Of a DNA stretch of 64,000 bases, positions 49,817 through 61,083 are shown one piece after another (within the stretch, counting starts at the first letter, position 1; every line of letters starts with the position of its first letter). The position numbers were made by a program, and so were the translations under genes. This DNA is from Pyrocephalus nanus (Eukaryota; Chordata; Aves; Passeriformes; Tyrannidae): the NCBI GenBank assembly GCA_038380795.1, contig CM076259.1:99249739-99313738 (forward strand). The letters are read 5' to 3'. The notes under the pieces were generated by a model. The model saw only the letters and a program-made list of their open reading frames with translations, made no database searches and had not been told where the DNA came from.

Positions 49817-52800
49817 CTTCCAGCCCAGAGCTGGCTCCTGGCTGGCAAGCTCAGGGACTGAGCCAGCTAACTCAGGTAATGTCCTGACTGGAGTGTCACA
49901 GAAAGCTATGTGAGGTCTATGGATCAAACCCACCTTTATTTGAAACCCAAGGTTTGCTGTGGTTCTTTCTCTGTGGCACAAAGATTGCAGCCCTGAAGGT
50001 AGGTGATAAGCATTCCCAAAAACTGCCTGCATCTCTCTGCATCTTTTTTGTTCTGGAGACATCCCAGCTTCTCAGGAACCGAAGAACAAACCTGTGATCC
50101 CCCCAGGGAGCAGAGGCATGCTGACATTCTCTCTGTAGCAATGCCTGTATACAGCAACAACAGCATAATATAGCTGTGCCATAGCAACACAAAATAACTG
50201 GAATGTTGAAGAAAAATTGTTCATGAAAAGCTGATAAGGGTATGTCCTAGGAAACAGAACCAGATTGGAAAACAAATCTTCAGGACCTGAGGTCAGAGTT
50301 TTCAAATACACTTATTAACCCATATAATCAACAAATGGTAGGTGCACTGTGTGGTTTGCTGAAGGTTGTTTGGGTCCTCTTTGTCCAGCTATGGACATTA
50401 ACTTCATCCAAGGCGAAAGAATTGTGAGCTCCAGCCCTAGTCCCTGCACAGGAAAGGCACTTGATGCTTCATTCACGAACTTCACACCCTTCCACGGTGT
50501 CCAGCCAGGGTCAATCACAACTACCATATACACTTCTGTGATACTTTAATTGGAATGAGCAGTTACTGAAGATCAAGAGAAAATCTAATATTAAATGTTA
50601 GTATAGCTTTCTGTTTTGTTTCTTTTTTTTTCTTTTTTTTTTTCTTAACCCTCTTTTTTTACAATAAGATCTTCAGGGGTTTCCTGAAATCAAACTTCAA
50701 GTCATCCTCCCATTTGTACAGCATATTCAAGAGCTTAGAGTTAGAAGACTCACAAGTACATGGAGACAGAAAATCAAAAGATCTGATACACAGTACTTGC
50801 TGAAGCTATATTTATGGAATATATCCACAGAGAAAAAGCCCCAAGAAGAGCTCTTTACTGACAGGTGTCTAGGAAAGACTATCCAATAAACAACATTATC
50901 TGTAATACGATTCTGCCATTATGCCATTCTTTATACAGACAGCCATGAAGTGACAATTTACAAAATGATAATTACCATGAATGTGTCTACTCAGGGCTTG
51001 GGGAGAACGAAACTGGGTACTAGTTGCTCAGGGAAAACACCGTGGGTGGCAAATGTAGGTACCATTGTGGCAGAGCAGTAATATTTACTTATGTACTCAT
51101 ATTAATCAGTTATCTGGCATTTTCAGTATTTCAGAAATTTTATAATTCTAAACTGCTTCATCTGATCACCCGATGAAATTATTGTCTTAAGAAGTATCCA
51201 CACAAGAAAAAACAGGATAAAAATTATGTAAACTCAGTTTTAAAAACTTAAATACACGATTTCAAGTCTACAAGTATCTTGCTACATATTTGATTGCCAC
51301 CAAGTATATATTTATGCTTTTATTAAATGTGTCTTGACTTTGCTTGCTCATGCATATGTACAGTTGACATATGACATTTATAAGGGGTTGTAAATCAACT
51401 TTTATTTCATCGACACAAAACTCACCTGTATGCATGGTGAATTATTTACACCTTCTAGAGTCACCTGTTGTGCTACAGCTGGTCAGTAGAAAGCTTTACT
51501 TAATTTTTTCAATTTTCAATTTTGTTTTCAGAAAAGTTCAGGTTAATTCATAAGACTCTGCTCAATAGGTTTAATTTCAAGTCTTATCAATTTTAACCTT
51601 TCTTTTCATGCCGTTTAGATACCTGGAAACAAGCACTTATATTTTACTTTGGGTGTAGTTCCTGAGGGCAGTTTACAAATAACTCCTATGAAAAGGTCTT
51701 ATGATTAGGGGAAGCACAGTGTGGTCGAGCTGTTTTCCATGGAAACATAAGAGCATCAGGCTTCAAACCCACAACACCACAAGGCAACAGACCCCAACAG
51801 AGAAATCCGGTTCATCCCTGGGGTGACCTGAAATGGAACTCATATCAATTAAATACATAAATATTTTGGAATCAAAAGGTTTCAGAATATTTCTCCTTAT
51901 GGACATGTTTTTGTTCCTCTTAAAGACAGAAAAATAGCACATTCAACACTTGTATTCACTGGAGAAAGAATCTAAGAATGAAAGTCGCATTACTCTCAAT
52001 AGACTTAGTTGCTCAGAGGGGCATTAGGTGGCAAATATTATTTAGATGTTGGCCTGAGTTCTTCAAGGATTCTTCTGATGTGGTTTGAAAATTAAAATGA
52101 CAGTATATAGCCAGGGGTAGATTTAAGAGATAACACTGCAGAGCAAATAAGGCTCCAAACTGTCAAATCTCTCAGACAGAAAGAATGTGCTAGAAAAACA
52201 AATTATGGTAATGAACACCGTTCTATAAACTGCTGTGGAAGAGACAGAACCCATCATAATCCCTTAACAGTAAGGAAATTAAATGTTTTTTATTTACATT
52301 TGATTACATGGAAAACTCAACTTATTTAAATGGTAATCATCTGGTCAAATTACTAAATAGGAAAGAAGAAAAAGATACTCAGTGTACTCAAGATACTCAT
52401 GGTGTATGTCTGCTTGGCATTTGCAGACAGTCCTGAGCCAGGTTTGGTCATCACAGTGAGAAGCCCTGTGGCTATGGTTGTGGCAGTGTCAAGCCTAGAT
52501 TAACACACCCTGCATGGAGTCAGTGTGTATTGCCATGTGCTGAGCATCTCACTCACCTGCCTACCTGGCTGTAGGTAACTAAGCATGTGAGCAGTGCACA
52601 CACACGCACAGACCTACCCTTAACTGGCCTGGGAGAGGCTCAGGTGCTTTACATACTTGCTATGTGCCCAGGCTCCTGTTGCAGTCTTGGAGGTCCATCC
52701 AGTAAAGTCCAAGTAGTCTAGGGACCCTTTTGACTTCACCCTCAGGTGTACAACTATACTCTGAATCCCTCTTTAGGCTCCACTGGCTAAACCTGATCCT

Positions 52801-54153
52801 CCAGAATCCACCTTATCAGAGCTCAGGTCTGTTGCTTGAATTTAAGCATTCAGTGTGATTAGGCAATCAAGAGTAATAGAAGATGTTTTTGTCCCTGTCA
52901 GACACTGATATGAAGGTAACTAATCAAGGCCCAGCTCTTCCCTTCCTGCAGTGGGAGCTTATGCACCAGGTTCACAGCACCTCCACTGCAGCCAAGTGAA
53001 TGCAGGTGTCTAAACCTGGTACTGAGGCTGCCAGCCTAGAAGAAAAATCTGGATCTATTCATGCGAGTAACGTGTTATAAAAGTGCTCATGTGAACAAAA
53101 ATTGCTTGATCAAGTGAATACAGCAGCAGTGGGAGCTCCAGCGGAACTACTATATGGTTGCACCCACATGCATGGAATCAAGATCCTGTTTAAAAAAGTG
53201 GATTTGATCCATTCAAGGAGTCAAGTAGTAATAAACTAATGAGAAAGAATTATCTGAGCTGAATTAACAACAGTCATTTCTCTCATTCCTCCTCTACCTG
53301 TAGCCTCTGAAGGCCCAAGTTCTTCCTCACTTATCCTTGTTGAGGCATCCCTTCCCCCACAGTTAGTCCCACTGAAGAGGAGGAAGCTACTAATACGACT
53401 GATGGTGGCCAAAGTCTGGCAGAAGAACACCAGAAGTCCGAATTGTCTCAGTCAAAATGCCACTTTTGTCAGAGAATGAGTGGAACATTAGGGTTTTCTC
53501 TTCGGGTTTGAGGTTTTCTGACCACAAGGTCAAAATTTAATTAACTCTAAAATCTATCTGGTTTTAGGACTAAGATCAAAGACTTAAGTGCCTGAATGAA
53601 GAACTGCAACAGCCAGTCATGATGAAATATAAATACATGTAAGACATGAAGGCAAAAATTAAAAAATAGCTCCAAAACAAAAGAAATCCTTTCACATTAT
53701 TTGCTTATTGAGGCAAGAACATTGCTTTTCTTTAGTTTTTGATGAGACACTGGGGAACCAGTCAGACAAGAGGTACATTCAATACTTCAAGCAAATTTTG
53801 TGTGTTCTTCCTGTACAGTTTGCAATCATTCCTTCAAACACAACCTGCTTTTCCATTCTTCTCCAGTTCCTGTTCCCTCCTAGCCTCTTCAATATTGTGA
53901 GAGTTTGTGCATGATTCACTTCACTTTAGCAAGGCCACATTACCACAGGGAACAACCTGAGATAAAGAGGGAACACAGAGATCACCAGGCAGAAGAAAGG
54001 GTAGACAGACTACCTAAAAATGCACTTGCAGCTCAGGGTTAATGCTGCTTTAAAAAACTGAATGAAATAAGATAATTTTTGTCTTCCTCTTGTCTATACC
54101 TTTACAAATAACATGGTGTTAATCGCAACTTGCATCATCTCAAGTTGCAATAA

Positions 54154-54171
54154 GGGGAGGGGAGGGGAGGG
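54154..54171 (+). other. G-quadruplex motif beside a small hairpin
   Basis: Runs GGGG, GGGG, GGGG and GGG separated by single A loops, a pattern that forms very stable parallel quadruplexes in general. Six bp upstream lies an 8-bp perfect inverted repeat (54125-54132 with 54141-54148). The whole block is about 47 bp. Function is unknown. Confidence 0.75.
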
Positions 54172-55628
54172 ACACATTTCTTGTGAACCAGCTCCCTTGA
54201 GCATGCAATTAGCCAAGGACCAAAGAGAGAATGCAAGGGTTTAGATGTGCAACTAAGTATCAGAAGTGAGGTGCAGAAATCCTACATCAGATTGGCTGCC
54301 ACTTGATATGAATGGGACAAATTGCTCATGGATATGCCTAAGTCTCTCCATTAAACACAGAAGGAACCTGTATAACTGTCTTGGGCTGGGCACCTACCTG
54401 CCAAAAAATTTGAATTAGATAAAATGAATCCTTCCCCTTGAAGACACATATGTTATTGTGGTTAGTGCTGAGGTTTGGATCTTGCTCAGATTCCTTACAG
54501 GTGCACAAGTGGGAGCAGAGTCCTTGTGTCCTACTAAGGCTCTATCTTCCCCGTGCTGGTTAAAAATCCTGTGCATGAACTAATCACAGAGTAACACCTG
54601 GCCCATTGCACAGTTAATTAACTTACAAAGTACTGGGACTATTTACAGTTCTTGAGAGGCTCAGATCCTTCTTGGCAGAGAATTATACAGACCTAGAAAA
54701 ATACTTTCTGCTCTGCCTTATTTGGAAGCATTGGCACAAAAGTGTTTTGCTAGCAGAAGCAAGTCTATGTTTGAACATCACCTTGCAGTTCTACTAGCAG
54801 AGCTCCAGCTAATTACTACTCAGCTCCAGCTTATGTTCCTCAAATAAGAAAGCATGAATGCTCTGGGCTATAAAGATCTGCAACTGAAATCACAGCTCAG
54901 CTGGTGTCAGGAGTTTCTAACACCCACACAATCCTGTAAAACTATGAGGATGTCTACTGTCCCCAGTTTTACACCTGCTTCTGGTGATTGAACAACTCTG
55001 TCCTTGGTTTGTTTCTCAGCTGGAATGCTCTGTGGTGGCTTGTGCCCAGATGCTCTTAAAAATCCAACCATTTAACTTCCAACAAAACCAATTTCTGTGC
55101 AATAGTCTTCTGTTAATACAAGATTTAGGCACATCTAAAGAGCTCATACCTGTTTGGCTATCAGATATTGAAGTGAGACTGGTTTTAATCACCAGGAATG
55201 CTTCCTGTTATAGTTTCATGTCTGGCTTTGTACAAAGGAATCAGGATTCCTTGCACATATGGTCACTTCCTACTGTGTTCTTGCAGCACAGTCGTTTTGT
55301 CCAGCTGCATGCTCATATGGCTGCTGGCATTCACTTTCTGGAATGAGTTTTACTCTAGTATAACAATAATTCAGCAAAGTGGGCTCACCTTTCCTTATCC
55401 ATTTTATAAAACCATTCACTTTTGAAGGCTGAAATTTCCACCAGCCAGGAGAAAAGCAAGTGCTTAAAGGAAAGCTTGCTTCTGCTCTACCACCAAGATA
55501 TGATGAGGGTATATGGATTTTATCCTTAGACTCAAAAGCTTCCTAGAGCATCTCCTTATGTCCAGGACGTATCTCTACTGCAAAAACTGTTAGGAAGATT
55601 TACTATTAGAAGTTAAATACTCTGTCAC

Positions 55629-55762
55629 TTTGGCTTTTTTTGTTTGGTTGGGGTTTTTTTTGTTGTTGTTGTAGTGGTGGTGGGTTTTTTTGTTTTGGTT
55701 TTGGTGTGGTTTTTTGTGGGGTTTTTTTTGTGCTTTGTTTTGTTTTGTTTTTGGTTTTTGTT
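55629..55762 (+). repeat. G/T-rich low-complexity tract
   Basis: A nearly pure G and T strand made of TTTTG, GTT, GGTGGT and T-run units, the complement of the A/C-rich class at 40705-40855. The minus-strand frame across it encodes a lysine, threonine and asparagine-rich string, which is a composition effect. Confidence 0.9.
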
Positions 55763-56194
55763 ACAAAATAGCATTAATAGCAGTAAACAAAAAATTGGTG
55801 GAGGACTGTGTTCTTGCACTGGACACAGAGAGGGATGAAAAGACAATGTGACCAGTTGGTAATGCTGTAGATATGATTAATTCTTCCTTGCACTGGTGAA
55901 GTAAAACAGGTAGCTGAGTTCTGCACTTGTGCTCATCTGGATGGCTGGGACATGAGCAGCCCATAGGAAGTTGCAATACTTAAGGCGTGAAAAATACACT
56001 TCTTGTGGTGGCCCTTACCTCTTAATTTTGCTAGACAGAGTCCTGCATCCAAGTGGTGTGCAGAACAGACATGTGTAGATGAGCAGCTAAATTCTAAATA
56101 ATTTGCTTTCATTGAAATGAAATCTTCTATGCTTACTGCAAAGGGGCTATATTAACTAGGACAAATAAGGAGAGAGGAAGCTATGTTTGATTAA

Positions 56195-56256
56195 TGGTGG
56201 ATTTGATGACCTTTGAGGTTTTTCCAACCTACAAGATTCTACAATCCTGTGATTCC
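56195..56256 (+). mobile_element. CR1 LINE 3' tail, very short
   Basis: About 60 bp only, plus strand: TGGTGGATTTGATGACCTTT, then GAGGTTTTTCCAACCTACAA, then GATTCTACAATCCTGTGATTC. This matches the last part of the CR1 3' UTR and degenerate terminal repeats. Its small size makes it the least certain CR1 call. Confidence 0.8.
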
Positions 56257-59200
56257 CATGTGCTTTATAGCTTTTAGCAGAATTACAGGGCCAGAATCTG
56301 CTTGAATATCCAGGGCAAATATTACCTGCTCTGATCAGCTGGTGGCTAATGCACTGTGGGGTGCTTTGTCATACAAGATGAAAAAGTAGTCAGCAGCAGG
56401 GGCTGCTGAAATAATTTGAATCAGTCTTAGAACAAGATGATGGAGGAAAAAGCATCCACAAAGTTATATGGTAAGTAACGTTTTCAGTGAACATTTCTAC
56501 AGTTTGACTCCTACCAGTTGTCTATTGCTCCCCAGTTATTCACCAGATCCAGCTGCAGTCTGTAGCATTTTGTTATGGGGATAAGCTGACTGCTGCACAG
56601 CACCAGCAACTGATGGCTGTCCCTTGTGCAAGCTGCTGAGGCGCATCAAATGGGGTAATGGCTCCTCCAGCATCTGTATGGCAGAGGTGGTGTGACAAGT
56701 CCAGTCCCAGATGTTGTTCCTTTGACATCCAGACATTGCTGAGAGAAACACCAAAGCAAAGTCTGTTTTACTCTGTTCACAGATATGTTTTTTTTTCATA
56801 AAAAGCCTCAAGGTATCCAGATCCTGGTCTCTGGCCATGTGACATCCCAAAGCTAGCATGTATGGTGCAATGTTTCCTTCATCTGTCCACAGAGCAGGAG
56901 ACATGAGCTTTTTAAAGGTGTTTTGCTTACAATGGAAATGCAGTTTCTGCTAGTTTTTCCATTTTCCTTGTATTGAAAAACCCTTACAGCTATAATGGGT
57001 ACTCTGTTTAGTATGAGGTGCCCTTTAAATAAAGCTGAAGTAAATTATGTCAGTTTTAGCTCCTCTCGCTATGCAGATAAAGTATATATTATTCAAAAAG
57101 TAAGTCAGCTTTCATTATGGTGACATGAATAAAAACACAAGGGAACATATTGCTCTACGAAATCCCAGACCTTAGGCAGCCAGCTCTGCGGAAGGTTTTT
57201 GTTTCAGATTTTAAAGGACCAAATATTTCAACTAAATCTCTGGCTGGAGTTTGTGTATTTACATAAATTCTTTTTTCCCCCTAGAGTCTGACCCTATTTC
57301 CTGAGGTTTGGGTGAGGGACTAGCTTGCTTTTTCTAGCTTTCTAAAGGCTTGTCTTTGCACTCTTGCTTTCTTATTAAATTTAAATTACACCACTTGCAC
57401 TTGATAGAAGATTCCTACTTAAAGACCCATCCCTCCATCATTAGAAATGAGTGTTCTTTAAATTACACATTTTCATTAACAAATGACTTGCATAATACTA
57501 ATGCTCCCTATGCTCAAAACCCTATGTATCATGTGGCTTTGAAACTGCAGCATGCTGAGGTCTTCTGGCTCTATTATTTATGTCTCTCACACATGAGTAA
57601 TAACTCTGCTGACACAAATTCACCTAACGGAGGCAACTTTATGCTCAATAAATATTGTGAATGCTTGCTAAGTATCACATGCAGTAAGAATCTCCTCACG
57701 TGCTTCCCACCGAAGGAAAGAACCTCTCTTGTGCCTGGAAATCACTTTAAGCTCAGCTCGGGTTTCAACCTGTCACTGTGCACTCAAGTGAGTGCAAGCC
57801 CTGTCCTGACACAAATTGGAAATGAAAGATGTTGACAAAAATTTCAGCTATGTGAGTAATGATTTATGACTGGTTTTGCCCAGGCACCTCAACAATGTTT
57901 GTGAATAAAGCATCGGGGTCTGTGGTAACAAGTAATTCATTAGAAAGACAATTTCAGCTTGATTAGAGATTACTAAGAAAATAAAAAGGAAAGGCCAGAA
58001 CATTTCATGAATCAACATACACTTCGATTCCCTTTCTTTAAATAGCTGTGACAACATGTAAAATTTGGGTCACATCTTCAACCATAGGCACCTGCTGGTG
58101 GCCTGTTGCCAATACACAGTGCTTCTGTCAGCACAAGAGTTTTTACTGTGACCAAATCTGAGAGTCCTGATTTTGCACTGGAACACATCATGATGTCTGA
58201 ATATGAAACACATTCACATGATCCTGTAAAGTTCATGAATTTTCCCTGTTCTGTATGATATAGAGAATCTTTTATTAAATACATTAGAGAAATGAGGACT
58301 TGTTGAAGGCAGATGCTACATGATACTATAAAAGTCTTATAAGTACTCCTAAAACTCTACTAATTACTCTACTTCTGAAAAGAAAAACAAAATTTCCCTG
58401 CAGAAAATAAAATTAAAATCTTTTGAATTATTGATATATCCATGTGCACTCTTGAAAATAGGACTTGTCCCAGACTAAGAGCTAAATGTGTGCTCTTAAA
58501 TCTTAGCATTTATGTAGCTAGCATCTGCAAAGCCAAACACCAAAATCCCCACCCTGCAGGAAAATGGTCCTCCCAGACGCCCTTTCATTCCAGACATACC
58601 CATTCAGACGCTGCTTTCACAGCCTTTTAATCAAATCAGCCCTTACAATCTTCCTTTCACATCACCATCCAGTCTGACGAGCACATGCAAGCCAATTTTA
58701 CACTGCAATTGTCCTCACATTTCTGAGCATCGCATCACCCCCATTTTCACTCTAAAAAGCTAAATCCCTTTTTCAGACTGCCATGAAGCTGAGAGAACTT
58801 TATGTAACCTGCATGTTGAGGAGGGAAAAGAAGAGGCAATTACAGCAAAGCGCAGAAGCTCCTAGAAGATGAAGAATTACTTCTGCTTTGATCTCTGCAC
58901 CATTTTTTGGCCCCTGTTTGTAGGTGCAAGAAGGCTCTAAACTGCAGTGGCAGATGTAAGGAGACCTAAATACTCTGCAGGTGATCCTGCAGCTCATCTT
59001 TAGATGTAGACTAGAATGTGAAGGGAGTTTTGGCACCTGGAGCCATTTTTGCTCACTTTGAGTCTTGTTTACAAGAATAGTGCTAAGAAGACTTTCATGT
59101 TTCTGCTTTCTACAATTAAAACCAGTGAGGCTCCCCTTAGAACCTTCTGACACATTTTTGTGGTGAATGGGGCTCAGATTGGGACAGTGACTCTTGCTCC

Positions 59201-60930
59201 CAGCTTTGCCATTTTCTCCTTTAGGAAACAACCCTGAGCAGCTTGTTTGTCTAATGTGAGAATAAAATATGGCATTGTGCTATTGCAGGTTTGCATACTA
59301 GTGACCAGAGACTTAATTAGAAACTGGGAACACTAATGCTGCCCTGTGATATATTCCTTCCAAGATGCAGTCTGAGAAACATAGATAAGGGAAATCTTAT
59401 GTGATGGATATGCAAAGAAGTTTTCTTTGTAATAATAAGCACACAAGAGCTCTCCAACTGATGCTCTAACAAGGAAAGAGTTGATGAGAAGGGCTAATAG
59501 CACTGATTGAGCGAAATCAGTGAGTCTTGTCGTCAAAATAAATTACATGAGCAGAATAAGTGTCTGTTTTAAGCAGTTACCAAATCATCTGGGAGTTTGA
59601 AGACCTTGACATAAATGGCTTTCCTGACATTGGCAGTGTATCTTCTGCTTAATGACACCAACTCTACTCCTTTGTATTTTAGCAACATAATAGTGCAGTT
59701 CATAACATAAAAGAGCAGTCAGTATGTGCTGTTCTGTATCTTGGCCCCTCTGAAGATCTAGTCACACCTGAAAATGCAAGCAGTCCTCTTGACCCTGGAG
59801 GGAAATGAAGGTCTTGACCGTCTGGAGTCTGCTTGGTTGTGATGGCAACAGCAACAGCAATGGCAATGTACTGGCTTCAGACAGCTGGTGTGTGAGATCA
59901 GCTGTAGGTGCAATGGGACTGTGCAATTGCAGGGAATGAGAGCAGGACACAGCCCTACCCTTTCCTCTCTGGATGCTTACTGATCAGCCGTGTCCCTCAG
60001 TAGCCTCAGTGGGAGTGTGCACGGTGATAAATAAGTGTAAATCTTATACTTCACATCTATTGAAAAAAAAAAAAAAATTGAGTGAAATGTACCATTCCAG
60101 AAATTTTCTCAAAAAATTACAAAGTCCTGCTTCTTGGTTTAGTGAGCAGTTCAAGCCTTCTGATCATGGGTGGGATCCCAGGCTCTTCATCTTCTCAATG
60201 CCTTTTCAGTGACCACAGACTGGGTTTCACCACACGTGACTTCTGTGGGTTAATACAGATATATCTTGTTCAGCCAAACCAGCTGTCACATCAGCTCTTC
60301 ATTTTCATGCAAACAGCCAACAATAGTTATTTCCACTTGCAGCTCTCACCAGCTAAATCAAATTTTCCACTTATATTTAAAGACCGAGGTCATTTTGTTG
60401 ACAGTAGCTAAAGGAAGAAAATTCTGAATACTAAAGAAACACTTTCTATCACACAAAAGGGATTTTTTAATGCAGTTCACATTTAAAGCATCTTTAACAA
60501 ATTATCAAATCTGTGATGTCTTTTCTGGTACAGTTGACCTATCTCACTTTGTAGGCTGCCTCTTTCTCTGCATTCCACATGAGACAACATTAATTTAAAA
60601 TTTCACCTTACTGCAAGAGCACTCAGTCATTTCTATGTATTTGTATAATTTTTACTAATTCAGTGGCTATGACTGGAAAGTCATATTATTTCTTACTAAA
60701 GAAATATTAATGCTCTGTTATAACAATGCTGATTGCATTATTGACGTTGGAGCTGTGCACAAAGTAAGCACTGTGCATTTTTTATCAACTTAAGCACAGT
60801 AAACAAAAGACCAGATTCTTTTTAAGCAGAGATGTACTAGTAGTCATCTCAGTGTTCTGCCTGACCACTACTAAACTTAATGACAAGTAGACTACTCAAT
60901 TAGATGGATGTCTCCTAATGTCTTCTGGCA
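56257..60930. other. Unique non-coding stretch, no gene seen
   Basis: No gene recognised over 4.7 kb. It contains the longest frame in the window outside low-complexity DNA (57350-57835, plus, 161 codons). That frame has no recognisable domain, signal or paralogy, so I do not call it. An A run lies at 60063-60077. AT-rich motif-dense sequence at 57005-57140 could be a conserved non-coding element, but that cannot be judged without comparison to other species. Confidence 0.5.
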
Positions 60931-61083
60931 AAAATGTTCTGCTTGGTATAAATAATTAAATGCCCAAACAAGGATTTCAGTCAAACTATTCTTTCTCCCA
61001 AGTGAGTGCCTTCCCAAGCTAATCTCACTTTCTTCTTGCGCATCCCAATAGAATTTAATTATTTATGCCAAGCAGAACAGTTT
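60931..61083. repeat. Long inverted repeat with 91-nt spacer
   Basis: Left arm 60935-60961 and right arm 61053-61079 are reverse complements over 27 bp with one difference (T versus C), which would be a G-U pair in plus-strand RNA. Pairing extends past one mismatch to 60931 and 61083. Both arms carry CTGCTTGG or its partner and an AT-rich core with TAATTA. The spacer itself holds a perfect 7-bp hairpin (61000-61006 with 61024-61030). No target-site duplication is visible at the outer ends. I do not recognise the element. Confidence 0.95.

Larger units (their letters stand above)
49817..56194. other. Unique non-coding stretch, no gene seen
   Basis: No gene recognised over 6.4 kb. Contents seen: a T-rich tract (50611-50660), the hairpin and G-quadruplex pair (54125-54171), and a 134-bp G/T-rich tract (55629-55762). 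Frames of 120-130 codons near 49688-50062 and 54984-55346 show no recognisable domain. Confidence 0.55.

Noticed and set aside
55625..55846. Lysine/threonine-rich minus-strand frame
   Set aside because: A direct product of the G/T-rich low-complexity tract read on the other strand.
57350..57835. 161-codon plus-strand frame, the longest outside low-complexity sequence
   Set aside because: No recognisable domain, signal peptide or repeat; frames of this length are expected by chance in six frames of 64 kb.
58800..59231. 143-codon minus-strand frame
   Set aside because: No recognisable domain or context; unremarkable length.
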